Positions 30,285 through 38,623 of a DNA stretch of 64,000 nt are shown here, in pieces (the stretch's first letter is position 1; every line of letters begins with the position of its first letter). The notes beneath the pieces were generated by a model. That model was given only the letters and a program-made list of their open reading frames with translations, was not told where the DNA came from and did no database searches. Source of the stretch: an uncultured Bacteroidales bacterium (GTDB lineage Bacteria > Bacteroidota > Bacteroidia > Bacteroidales > Muribaculaceae); NCBI GenBank assembly GCA_900544535.1, contig UQVH01000014.1, forward strand, positions 1 to 64,000. Direction: 5' to 3'. A program made the translations under genes and the position numbers.

Positions 30285-33038
30285 TTAGAAGCGGATGCCT
30301 ACGTTGAGATAAACCTTGATGCCCTGGGCGTAGAAGTATTTGTTGGGATACTTGGTCGAATCGTAGTTGGTGTAGTCGAAACGGCCCTGCTGATAGGCGT
30401 AGGTCTGAATGTTCTTGTTGTTAAGAATGTTCTCTACGTTGAGGTTGAAGTTCATGGACACCTTGCGGTTGATGTAGACGAGCTTGCCGATCGATGCGTT
30501 GAGAACGAAAGCGTCCTTGAGCTTGTCCTGCTCGGCGAGTTCACCCATCTTGGCTTCGAGTTCTTCGAGAGTGGGATATTTCTCCCAGAGGTTGGGGAGA
30601 GCCTCGTGACGGATCGGCGAGAGGTTCACGTAAGCGTCGCCCATCCATGAAGCGTTGACGTTGAAGAACCACGATTTGGGAGCGGCCCAGTCGATGCCGA
30701 TGTTGGCAGCGGTCTGGGGAGTGCCGCCGATGTAGAAATTCTTCAGGTAGACCTTCTGGTTGATGTCTTCCATCATGCCGTTTTCATAAGAGCGGGTTCC
30801 TTCCGGACGGTTCTTGTACTGATAGCGGGCGAAGGTGGCTGCGGCCGAGAGTGTGATCGAGGGTGTGATCTTGTAGGCTGCGCCGATCTCGACACCTTTG
30901 TAGCGGGTGTGGACACCTTTGAGCACATAGTTCATGAAAGTCGAATACTGATCGTCATAGAACGAGGAACGTTCGGTCTGGTCGAACATTTCAGTCCAGA
31001 AACCGGTGATGGCACCGCGGAAGCGGCGGTAGTTCCATGAATATGACAGGTCGCCCGAAAGGATGCGTTCGTTCTGGAGACCGTCGATGGCAGTGTCCTT
31101 GATACGGGGCGAGATGTAGGAGTATTCGAAGAGAGGAGCGACGGTCTCATATCCGGCATGGGCCGAGATGAAGTTGCGTCCGTCGATCTTGTAGGTGGCG
31201 CCGGCTTTGAGGGCGCCGGTATCGAAGCGGTGAGTGGCACCCTTGCCGTAGGAGTTCTCGGGCGCGCGGCCGTTCTGCATCTTGCCGTCGCGGAAGAACT
31301 GGGTGTAGCCGATCTTCAGGCCATAGTTGATGTCCCACTGCGGAAGAGTGATGATGTTCTGAAGCCAGAAGTTTCCGTGGAGAGCGTTGATATAGTAGTC
31401 ATAGCCGAAAGTATCGTCCTTGCCGACACGACGGTTGGGGTTGCGGAGGTTGTTCTGCATCATGTCCGGATCGCCGGGGAAGTCGCGTTCGCTGTACTGG
31501 TCGACATCGAGCCAGTATTCGCCGCCGAGGAGATCACGGATTGTCTTGTAATAGTGGGCGCGGGTATAGTTGAAGCTTACGCCTGCCTGGAGAGTCATGT
31601 GGTCATTGAGACGGTGGTTGAGCAGCGAGTTGAAGATGAAATTCAGCTGGTTGCTGTGGCGGTTTTCAAGGATATAACTTGCCGAATGGTTGTCGGGGTT
31701 GCCGCCGCGGCCGAACTGATTGTTGAGGTAGTTGGCCTGATAGAGGTTGTCCCAGTTGATCTGACGGAAATGCTTATCGTGGCGCCAGAGATCGGTGTAG
31801 AGATCGAAGGCTTCCTGATTGTCGGCAAAGTAGCTGGGGAGATAACGGTAGTAGTCCGGACGCGGGTCGGCGGCGTTGTACCAGTTGAGAGCCGAAGTCA
31901 AGTAGTTGACCGAACGGAAAGCGGCACCGGTGTTGAGGGTTGTACCGTTTTTGGGTTTCCAGATCCAGTTGAGGACAGCGGTGGGATCGAAGGTCTCAAC
32001 AATCTTGGATGAGCGGCGCTTGCCGTCCTGCCAGCCCCAGTTGGGGTTGTAAAGATTGTTGCCGGTAAGCTCGTAGGCTTCCTCATAGGTCGCCGAATTG
32101 GTGGCACGCTGTGTGGGAGCACCCCAGACAGTGAGGTTGAGAGAATGCTTGTCATTGAAAACTTTTTCCAATGAAGCGAAGAGGCCGAAAGAGTGGTAGA
32201 ATGTACCGTCGATGACACCTTCGTCGGCATAGCGACCGATAGCGGAGAGGGTCAGTGCCCAGCCGTGCTTGTTGAGACCTGTGGAATACATGGCCATGCC
32301 GCGGAGCATGTAGTTGGAGTTGGTATAGGCTACCGAACCATTGAAGCCGGGAGCGTAATGTGAGGCACGGGTGTTGATGTCAGTAGCGCCGCCGATGTTG
32401 CCGAAACCGAAAGCAGCTGCTCCGAGGCCGAGAGCGGCGGTGCGGTCACGGAATGCGCGATTCATGCCGCCGAGAGTCGAGTAGTTGAAACGACCGCGAG
32501 CCAGGTCGTTGAAATTGATACCGTTGACATAAGTCTCGTTGTACTTCGAGTCGTAGCCGCGGATGCGGAAGCGCATGGGCTGGAAATCGTAGCTTGCGGC
32601 ATTGTAATATACGTCGTCATTCGCACCGGTCAGAGCTGCGATCGACTGAGCGGAGCCTTCTTCGTCTTCAAGAAGATTCTGGTCGAAGAGCATGTCGTTC
32701 TGATCTTCGTAGAAGACGGTGTTGAGGTTTGAGTCAAGCATCTTGATGATGCCGAGGTTGTCAACGACACCGTTGACGATGTTGACGTTCATCGTGACGT
32801 CCTGATAGCCGTAGGCCACGATGACGAGCAGGTCGTCGCCGGCTTTGGCTGTTGAGATTCGGAACTCGCCCGAAGGGTCGGTCGTTGCCTGAAGTCCCTG
32901 ATTGTCGAGCATGACGGTTGCTCCCGAAACGGGAACGCCTGTGTTGGAGTCGACAACAGTACCGGCTACGCCTGTGGTCTGTGCAAGCGACGGTATCACG
33001 GCCGTCAGAAGCAGTAGCAGAAACAGTTTCAGTCTCAT
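30285..33038 (-). CDS. TonB-dependent outer-membrane receptor
   Basis: A 917-aa protein with a signal peptide (MRLKLFLLLLLTAVIPSLAQ), a carboxypeptidase-regulatory-like domain (about 22-105; GTVVDSNTGVPVSGATVML), a plug domain (FRIRGYDSKYNETYVNGINFND) and a 22-strand-type barrel ending in the C-terminal Phe (VYLNVGIRF). It imports ligands across the outer membrane using TonB energy. No SusD-like gene is adjacent; two DUF5689 lipoproteins follow instead, and upstream lie a cytidylate-kinase-like gene and an exported nuclease/phosphatase. The 107-bp upstream gap has no clear TAnnTTTG box, so read-through is possible. The substrate is not readable from the sequence; context suggests nucleic acid or phosphoester. 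Confidence 0.93.
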   Translation of the reverse strand: MRLKLFLLLLLTAVIPSLAQTTGVAGTVVDSNTGVPVSGATVMLDNQGLQATTDPSGEFRISTAKAGDDLLVIVAYGYQDVTMNVNIVNGVVDNLGIIKMLDSNLNTVFYEDQNDMLFDQNLLEDEEGSAQSIAALTGANDDVYYNAASYDFQPMRFRIRGYDSKYNETYVNGINFNDLARGRFNYSTLGGMNRAFRDRTAALGLGAAAFGFGNIGGATDINTRASHYAPGFNGSVAYTNSNYMLRGMAMYSTGLNKHGWALTLSAIGRYADEGVIDGTFYHSFGLFASLEKVFNDKHSLNLTVWGAPTQRATNSATYEEAYELTGNNLYNPNWGWQDGKRRSSKIVETFDPTAVLNWIWKPKNGTTLNTGAAFRSVNYLTSALNWYNAADPRPDYYRYLPSYFADNQEAFDLYTDLWRHDKHFRQINWDNLYQANYLNNQFGRGGNPDNHSASYILENRHSNQLNFIFNSLLNHRLNDHMTLQAGVSFNYTRAHYYKTIRDLLGGEYWLDVDQYSERDFPGDPDMMQNNLRNPNRRVGKDDTFGYDYYINALHGNFWLQNIITLPQWDINYGLKIGYTQFFRDGKMQNGRAPENSYGKGATHRFDTGALKAGATYKIDGRNFISAHAGYETVAPLFEYSYISPRIKDTAIDGLQNERILSGDLSYSWNYRRFRGAITGFWTEMFDQTERSSFYDDQYSTFMNYVLKGVHTRYKGVEIGAAYKITPSITLSAAATFARYQYKNRPEGTRSYENGMMEDINQKVYLKNFYIGGTPQTAANIGIDWAAPKSWFFNVNASWMGDAYVNLSPIRHEALPNLWEKYPTLEELEAKMGELAEQDKLKDAFVLNASIGKLVYINRKVSMNFNLNVENILNNKNIQTYAYQQGRFDYTNYDSTKYPNKYFYAQGIKVYLNVGIRF

Positions 33039-33145
33039 AAGTTAATGATAAGTAAATATGATTGTTGATTATGTTTTTAGATCGCGCATCGTGGCGTCAA
33101 CATTCCGAAGGCGCCTTTCAATATCGGATATCAGAGATTGGGGGA

Positions 33146-33817
33146 TCAGTCGATGAACCCGCGCAGACGCAGGTAGGTCCTGACGAGCTCGACATTAGCG
33201 CCCATCGGCAGGCGTGAGGAGTCGATTGTCAGGTCGTAGCTTTTGGCATCACCCCAAGTCTTGTCTGTGAAAAAGTTGTAGTAGTCGGCACGCCATTTGT
33301 TGGTCTTGCGGGCCATCGCCTCGGCCTTGTCGGCCGCGATAGCATCGTTGCGGGCCATGATGCGGCGCACACAGTCGGACATCGGGGCGTGGACAAAGAG
33401 GTTGACGCAGCGCGGATGGTCGCGCAGAATATAGTCGGAACTGCGCCCTACGACAACAAACGATTTCTCACCGGCGATCGAACGCAGGAAGTCGCTGATG
33501 CTCTTGTAGAGGCCGTCGTCGGAGATGGAAGAGGCGCCGGTGTAGTAACACATCGGTGTCACCCCCATCGCGAAGCTGAAAAGCCCCTGGAGAAAAGTAG
33601 GGAAGCGTTCGTCTTTCTTGCGGAAGAAATCGGGATTGACGCCGGCGAGTTTGGCCGATTCGACAAGAAGCTCCTTGTCGTAGTAGGCTATGCCGAGGGC
33701 GTCGGCAAGTGCTTTGCCGAGTTCTCGTCCGCCGCTGCCGAACTGGCGGCCGACAGTGATGACAAATGGAGGACGCCCGGACGGGGACGCGGAATTTGAA
33801 TTGGAATCGTTGTCCAT
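33146..33817 (-). CDS. Cytidylate-kinase-like family protein
   Basis: A 223-aa cytoplasmic protein with a P-loop GRQFGSGGRELG (23-34) and the kinase-like sequence VVGRSSDYILRDHP further on, as in the cytidylate-kinase-like (AAA_26) family. True CMP kinase of Bacteroidales is a different, shorter protein, so the nucleotide specificity here is open. It lies between an exported endonuclease/phosphatase and the TonB receptor on the same strand. A role in salvaging monophosphates from imported nucleic acid is a possible link, and is inference. The first 15 residues are low complexity (Asn/Ser). Confidence 0.8.
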   Translation of the reverse strand: MDNDSNSNSASPSGRPPFVITVGRQFGSGGRELGKALADALGIAYYDKELLVESAKLAGVNPDFFRKKDERFPTFLQGLFSFAMGVTPMCYYTGASSISDDGLYKSISDFLRSIAGEKSFVVVGRSSDYILRDHPRCVNLFVHAPMSDCVRRIMARNDAIAADKAEAMARKTNKWRADYYNFFTDKTWGDAKSYDLTIDSSRLPMGANVELVRTYLRLRGFID

Positions 33818-33872
33818 CCTATATGCTCTGCTATATAATTCGATTATATAATTTGCCTATATATTAAGGTGG

Positions 33873-34916
33873 TTATCGGCGCGAGACGTAAAGAAAGATC
33901 TCTGTCGGGAAGTGGTCAGAATAGCCGTTGAGCCATGCGCCGCTTGCGAAAGTGCGCTTCGGATAGCCCTGACGCTGTCCCTCGGTGTCGAAAAGGAAGT
34001 CGAAATTGTTGACCTTGCATGAGCTGTAAGTCAGCCGGGCATCGTTCTGCTTGAGAAGAGTACCGGAGACGATAATCTGGTCGAAGAGATTCCACTGTCC
34101 CTTGTAGGCGAGAGTACCGATGCCCCGGTCAAGGAGTTTCCACCAGGGGTTGAAGAACTGATGTGGTCCCACATCCTTCATGTCGCGCTTGGCTCCGAGG
34201 CTCACCGCGCATGATTTGTCCTGCGGATCGTCATTGAGGTCACCCATAATGATGACGCCCTGATTGGGACGGATGGCCCAGAGGGAGTCGGCGATCTGTT
34301 TGGAGAGTTCGGCTGCTGCTTCGCGCAGATAGCTCGAACGTTCCTGTCCGCCGAGACGCGAGGGCCAGTGATTAACGATGACGCTGACAGTGTCGCCGCC
34401 AAGAATGCCGGTCACGCACATCTGGTCGCGGGTGCGGAACTCTGCGTAGCCGGGGATGACGAGACGATGGTTGGTAACATCGAGCACTTTGAAGAGGCGG
34501 GGATTGTAGAGGAGACCCACGTCGACACCGCGACGGTCGGGAGAATCGTGATGGACAACCTGAAGACGCCACTGGCGTATGTCCTTGGCGCGCACAAGAT
34601 CGTCGAGACAGCTTTTATTCTCGATTTCGGACACACCGATAATGGCCGGACCCATCGGAGTGTTTTTAGTCACCATTCTGGAGATACAGTAGGCCAGATT
34701 GTTGATCTTGCTCCAATATTTGGCACCGTTCCACTGGCGGGCGCCATCGGGAGAAAATTCAAGGTCGTACTGGCCGTTGTTGTTGATCGTATCAAACAGG
34801 TTCTCAAGGTTGTAGAATGCCACACCATAGACAAGGGGCTGTTTCGGATCAGACTGAGCCGAAGCACCGAACGCCATCAGCAGAGCCAACAGCGGAAATA
34901 AAAAAATCCTCTTCAT
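33873..34916 (-). CDS. Exported endonuclease/exonuclease/phosphatase family protein
   Basis: A 347-aa protein with start ATG 34916, giving signal peptide MKRIFLFPLLALLMAFGASAQ; the frame extends 30 codons upstream without one. The DNase I-like fold motifs are complete: AFYNLENLFDT (Asn of motif I), GVSEIEN (metal-binding Glu, about 97-99), HHDSPDRRGVDVGLLY, NHWPSR, GDLNDDP and YSDHFP (catalytic His near the C-terminus). It would cleave phosphodiester or phosphate-ester bonds in the periplasm or outside the cell. It is the first gene of the leftward cluster with the kinase-like gene, TonB receptor and DUF5689 lipoproteins. TAAAGATA on the plus strand (35011-35018) is an imperfect -7 box for it. 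Confidence 0.88.
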   Translation of the reverse strand: MKRIFLFPLLALLMAFGASAQSDPKQPLVYGVAFYNLENLFDTINNNGQYDLEFSPDGARQWNGAKYWSKINNLAYCISRMVTKNTPMGPAIIGVSEIENKSCLDDLVRAKDIRQWRLQVVHHDSPDRRGVDVGLLYNPRLFKVLDVTNHRLVIPGYAEFRTRDQMCVTGILGGDTVSVIVNHWPSRLGGQERSSYLREAAAELSKQIADSLWAIRPNQGVIIMGDLNDDPQDKSCAVSLGAKRDMKDVGPHQFFNPWWKLLDRGIGTLAYKGQWNLFDQIIVSGTLLKQNDARLTYSSCKVNNFDFLFDTEGQRQGYPKRTFASGAWLNGYSDHFPTEIFLYVSRR

Positions 34917-35226
34917 AGAATTGTTCAACAGAGTTTTACGAGAAGTCTTTAAAGACAATTTTACAAGTCGAACGCAACGGCAAGCGGCCGCAACATTTCT
35001 TATCACGGTGTAAAGATATTAATTATTTCACAATATACACCAATATTCTCCATTAAAAATCCATGAAAATTTCAGTCAGTTACCGAATTGGCGTATTCAG
35101 GGGCGCGACCGCCGCAGAGGCAAGACAAAGAGAGAAGCCGGCGCCCGATTAAACTTTATTGTTTAAATTATTGTTAAACGTTGGCTTTATATTGTCATCA
35201 GAAAAGAGCTTTTAACAGATTATTGT
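34917..35226. other. Divergent intergenic region with repeated TTATTGTTWAA motif
   Basis: No gene seen. TTATTGTTTAA (35156-35166) and TTATTGTTAAA (35168-35178) lie in tandem, and a third copy, TTATTGTTAAC, at 35220-35230 overlaps the maeB -7 box. GTTTAA (35161) and TTAAAC (35174) also form a small dyad. GGGCGC (35101-35106) and GCGCCC (35141-35146) could pair. These look like possible operator sites. Confidence 0.45.
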
Positions 35227-35234
35227 TAACTTTG
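35227..35234 (+). promoter_or_regulatory. -7 box of the malic enzyme promoter
   Basis: TAACTTTG, a perfect TAnnTTTG match, 90 bp before the maeB start. The candidate -33 is TTTA at about 35201-35204, one base off consensus. Confidence 0.6.
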
Positions 35235-35323
35235 CGTTTGATTTGACAACGATTTGTCAGCACAGGACAGTCAAAGTGTGTCGAAACGCAACCGATTATC
35301 ATATATATCTCCATACCTACAAC

Positions 35324-37603
35324 ATGGCAAAAGTCACAAAAGAAATGGCGCTGGACTATCACCGCTATCCGCGCCCCGGAAAAATCGAAGTAATCCCAAC
35401 AAAACCTTATGCGACCCAGGCCGACCTGGCTCTGGCCTACTCTCCCGGCGTGGCCTATCCCTGTCTTGAGATCAAGGACAATCCGGACGATGTCTACAAG
35501 TACACCGACAAGGGCAATCTCGTAGCCGTGATCTCCAACGGCACCGCCGTCCTTGGCTTAGGCAACATCGGCGCTCTCGCCGGCAAGCCTGTAATGGAAG
35601 GCAAGGGACTGCTTTTCAAGATATTCGCCGGACTCGACTGTTTCGACATAGAAGTAGACGAGACCGACCCCGACAAGTTCATTGAGATCGTCAAGGCACT
35701 CGGCCCGACTTTCGGCGGCATCAACCTGGAGGATATCAAGGCGCCTGAGTGCTTCAAGATCGAGGAACGCCTGAAGGCCGAAATGAATATCCCGGTCATG
35801 CACGATGATCAGCACGGCACAGCCATCATCTCAGCTGCCGCCATGCTCAACGCCGTAGAAATACAGGGAAAGAAGATCGAGGAGATCCGTCTTGTGGTCA
35901 ACGGAGCCGGAGCCGCCGCGGTTTCATGTACAAAGCTCTACTGTGCCCTCGGCGTGAAGAAGGAAAATGTGGTGATGTGTGACAGTAAAGGCGTCATCAG
36001 CACCCGCCGAACAGACCTCAACCCCCAAAAAGCCCAGTTTGCCACCTCACGCGATATCACCACTCTGGCCGAAGCTATGGTGGATGCTGACGTGTTCCTG
36101 GGACTATCGGTCAAGGACGTCGTAACTCCCGAAATGGTCAAGAGCATGGCGCCTCGCCCGATCGTCTTCGCGCTTGCCAACCCCGATCCGGAAATTGCCT
36201 ACGAAAAGGCTATGGAAGCGCGCCCCGACATCATCATGGGCACCGGCCGCTCCGACTATCCCAACCAGATCAACAACGTGCTGGGATTTCCCTACATATT
36301 CCGCGGCGCCCTCGACTGCGGCGCGTCGGAGATCAACGAGACAATGAAGATCTATGCCGTCCGCGCGATCGCCGAACTGGCCAAGAAACCGGTGCCTCCG
36401 GTTGTCAGCGCCGCCTACAACCGCTCGGACATCCACTTCGGCCGCGACTACATCATCCCCACCCCCTTCGATCCGCGTCTGCTCACATCGGTGGCTCCCG
36501 CAGTGGCCAAGGGCGCGATGGACAGCGGTGTGGCGCGCCGTCCGATCACCGACTGGGACGAATATGACGAAAAACTCCGTCGCCTCAAGGGCAACGACCG
36601 CAAGTTTACCCGGCGCCTCAACGAGGCCGCCCGCACCAACCCGAAACGTGTGGTGTTCGGCGAGGCCAATACTGACAACATGCTCCGCGCCGCCGCGATC
36701 GCCGCTGCCGACGGACTCTGTATCCCCATCCTGCTCGGCAACGAGGAGATGATCGAAAAGCGCGCCCAGCGCCTCGGCGTCAACATCGAGGGTATCGAGA
36801 TCGTCAACCTCCGTCACGACCGCGAGGCTCCGCGTCGCGAACGCTATGCGGCGATGCTGACCACCAAACGCCAGCGCCAGGGCGAGAACTTCGAGAGCGC
36901 CCTCGACAAGATGTTCGACCGCAACTACTTCGGTATGATGATGGTGGAGACCAGCGATGCCGACGCTTTCATCGCCGGAACCCGCTCGGCCAACAATCCA
37001 ACGGGCGACATCGCCCGCGAGGTCATCGGTCTGCGCGACGGGTTCAAGCACTTCGCCGGAATGCATGTCATGGAGACCAGCAAGGGCACTTACTTCCTTG
37101 CCGACACTATGATCAACGGCACCGCTGACGAGGAGACACTGACCGATATTTCACGTCTGGCCTACGACGCCGTCAAGTTCTTTGCTCATGATCCCGTGAT
37201 GGCGCTCGTCTCATACTCCAACTTCGGATCGAACAAGGAGGCTGAGCCTTCTACCGTCCACAACGTTGTCAGCAAGCTCCACAAGGAACATCCCGACATG
37301 ATTGTCGATGGCGAGATGCAGGTCAACTATGCCCTGAACCGTCCGGTACGTGACAAGGTCTACCCCTTCACCCGTCTTTACGGCAAGGAGGTCAACACTC
37401 TCGTGTTCCCCAACCTCAGCGCCGCCAACTCGGCCTACCGCATCATGCTCGAAATGGGCGTCGGCGAGTCGATCGGCCCGATCCAGATGGGTCTGAAGAA
37501 GCCTGTCCACTTCATCAGCGTAGACGCGGAAGTACGCGACATCCTCAACCTGATTGCCATTGCAGGCATCGACGCCGCAACCCTCGAAAATATGAAGAAA
37601 TAA
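35324..37603 (+). CDS. maeB: NADP-dependent malic enzyme with phosphotransacetylase-like domain
   Basis: A 759-aa protein that oxidatively decarboxylates malate to pyruvate. I chose ATG 35324 (MAKVTKEMALDYHRYP), the usual family start. The malic N-domain (about 15-150; YSPGVAYPCLEI, GLGNIGALAGKPVMEGK) and the NAD(P)-binding domain (about 160-400; VVNGAGAAAVSC Rossmann loop, MHDDQHGTA metal site, ALANPDPEI) are intact. The C-terminal part (about 430-759) is the catalytically inactive phosphate acetyltransferase-like domain of MaeB-type enzymes, which makes them respond to acetyl-CoA. The upstream region has three copies of a possible operator. A strong terminator follows. Confidence 0.96.
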   Translation: MAKVTKEMALDYHRYPRPGKIEVIPTKPYATQADLALAYSPGVAYPCLEIKDNPDDVYKYTDKGNLVAVISNGTAVLGLGNIGALAGKPVMEGKGLLFKIFAGLDCFDIEVDETDPDKFIEIVKALGPTFGGINLEDIKAPECFKIEERLKAEMNIPVMHDDQHGTAIISAAAMLNAVEIQGKKIEEIRLVVNGAGAAAVSCTKLYCALGVKKENVVMCDSKGVISTRRTDLNPQKAQFATSRDITTLAEAMVDADVFLGLSVKDVVTPEMVKSMAPRPIVFALANPDPEIAYEKAMEARPDIIMGTGRSDYPNQINNVLGFPYIFRGALDCGASEINETMKIYAVRAIAELAKKPVPPVVSAAYNRSDIHFGRDYIIPTPFDPRLLTSVAPAVAKGAMDSGVARRPITDWDEYDEKLRRLKGNDRKFTRRLNEAARTNPKRVVFGEANTDNMLRAAAIAAADGLCIPILLGNEEMIEKRAQRLGVNIEGIEIVNLRHDREAPRRERYAAMLTTKRQRQGENFESALDKMFDRNYFGMMMVETSDADAFIAGTRSANNPTGDIAREVIGLRDGFKHFAGMHVMETSKGTYFLADTMINGTADEETLTDISRLAYDAVKFFAHDPVMALVSYSNFGSNKEAEPSTVHNVVSKLHKEHPDMIVDGEMQVNYALNRPVRDKVYPFTRLYGKEVNTLVFPNLSAANSAYRIMLEMGVGESIGPIQMGLKKPVHFISVDAEVRDILNLIAIAGIDAATLENMKK

Positions 37604-37669
37604 TCAGCCTCCTGACTCCTTAATGAAAGCCGCGGTGCTTTCATCGAGGCAGCGGATAATAGAAAACCT

Positions 37670-37718
37670 AACCCCCGCAGGAGTGTCTTATGACAGAATT
37701 CCGGCGGGGGTTCCTTTA
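37670..37718 (+). terminator. Rho-independent terminator after maeB
   Basis: AACCCCCGC (37670-37678) pairs with GCGGGGGTT (37704-37712), large 25-nt loop, followed by CCTTTAT. It could also serve the convergent small lipoprotein gene. Confidence 0.7.
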
Positions 37719-37760
37719 TAAAACTACTTAATCTGACATCTATTTTTCAGAAAGCATCAA

Positions 37761-37991
37761 TCAGTCATCATCATGGTGATGTTTGTGATGTTTGTGATGT
37801 TTGTGCTTTTTGTGGTCCTTGTGCTTCTTGTGTTTGTAGCGGTGATGGTCGCCGCCGTCAGGAAAATCGTACTGATACTCATGCTCCATGCCCCAATGGG
37901 TGCGCAGAGTGCCGCATGAGCTCGTCAGTGCCGATCCGGCAATGAGGATGACAAGACCGATAATGTATGCAAAGAATCTCCGGCGTCTCAT
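37761..37991 (-). CDS. Small His-rich lipoprotein
   Basis: A 76-aa protein with a signal peptide and lipobox ALTSSC (Cys26), then a short segment (GTLRTHWGMEHEYQYDFPDG) and a tail of His, Lys and Asp. Thirteen of the last 29 residues are His, in KHKKH and KHHKHH repeats. Such tails bind Zn, Ni or Cu, so metal buffering or storage at the membrane is a reasonable guess. Small CGTL...THWG lipoproteins without the long tail occur in Bacteroidales, as far as I recall. It is monocistronic, convergent with maeB and divergent from the DUF1573 genes. The repetitive tail could vary in length by slippage. Confidence 0.75.
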   Translation of the reverse strand: MRRRRFFAYIIGLVILIAGSALTSSCGTLRTHWGMEHEYQYDFPDGGDHHRYKHKKHKDHKKHKHHKHHKHHHDDD

Positions 37992-38111
37992 AAGCTGAAA
38001 TTTCTACGTGAGTATGCAAATCACAAGGCGCGTTGAACACCTTCAGAATTTCTAACGTTAATCCTGATAAAAATGTTTATGACGAATCCGTCAGGCTTGC
38101 CCGAATCTCAT

Positions 38112-38129
38112 TAATTTTGTTTAATTTTG
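38112..38129 (+). promoter_or_regulatory. Tandem -7 boxes before the DUF1573 pair
   Basis: Two copies of TAATTTTG at 38112-38119 and 38122-38129, 10 bp apart (one helical turn). Either could serve as the -7 box. The start codon is about 100 bp downstream. Confidence 0.6.
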
Positions 38130-38227
38130 TGGCTGCCTGCCAGAGATCCGCCCGGCAGCCGGTTAAACCAAGTGTGACAGGACCGGTCTCATTCAATAAA
38201 GGCTCCAAAGAGAAATTACAGACATTT

Positions 38228-38623
38228 ATGAAAAAGATATTCCTCATTCTGCTGACATTCGTGGCCGCCATTGCCACCGTCAGCGCCAAAGAGAAGGCTG
38301 AAATGACATTCGCCACCCTCAGCCATGATTTCGGAACAATCAAGGCCGACGGGGGCGCCGTCACCGCGGTCTATGAATTCACCAACACCGGATCGGCCCC
38401 GCTGACCATCATCAATGTCAGCAACGGCGGCTGCGGCTGCACCAAACCTTCGTTTCCCAAAAAGCCGATAGCCCCCGGCAAAAAAGGCGAGATCAAAATC
38501 ACCTTCCAGCCCAAAGGCCGCGCGGGAGAGTTCAACCGCACAGTCAAAGTGAAATCAAACGCATCGAAATCAAGAATCAACCTCACGTTCAACGGCGTGA
38601 TCATCCCTGAGAAACAGCAATGA
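38228..38623 (+). CDS. DUF1573 exported protein
   Basis: A 131-aa protein with start ATG 38228, giving signal peptide MKKIFLILLTFVAAIATVSA. The mature part is one DUF1573 domain: FATLSHDFGTIKADG, EFTNTGSAPLTI, GCGCTKPSFPK, PIAPGKKGEIK, and a C-terminal beta strand region. DUF1573 is an Ig-like (ASPM/SPD-2/Hydin-type) fold common in exported Bacteroidetes proteins; its role is unknown. It overlaps the next DUF1573 gene by 4 bp (ATGA), so the two products are made together and may interact. Confidence 0.9.
   Translation: MKKIFLILLTFVAAIATVSAKEKAEMTFATLSHDFGTIKADGGAVTAVYEFTNTGSAPLTIINVSNGGCGCTKPSFPKKPIAPGKKGEIKITFQPKGRAGEFNRTVKVKSNASKSRINLTFNGVIIPEKQQ

Noticed and set aside
31158..32012. 284-codon open frame antisense to the TonB receptor
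   Set aside because: Val/Glu-rich shadow translation, no support.
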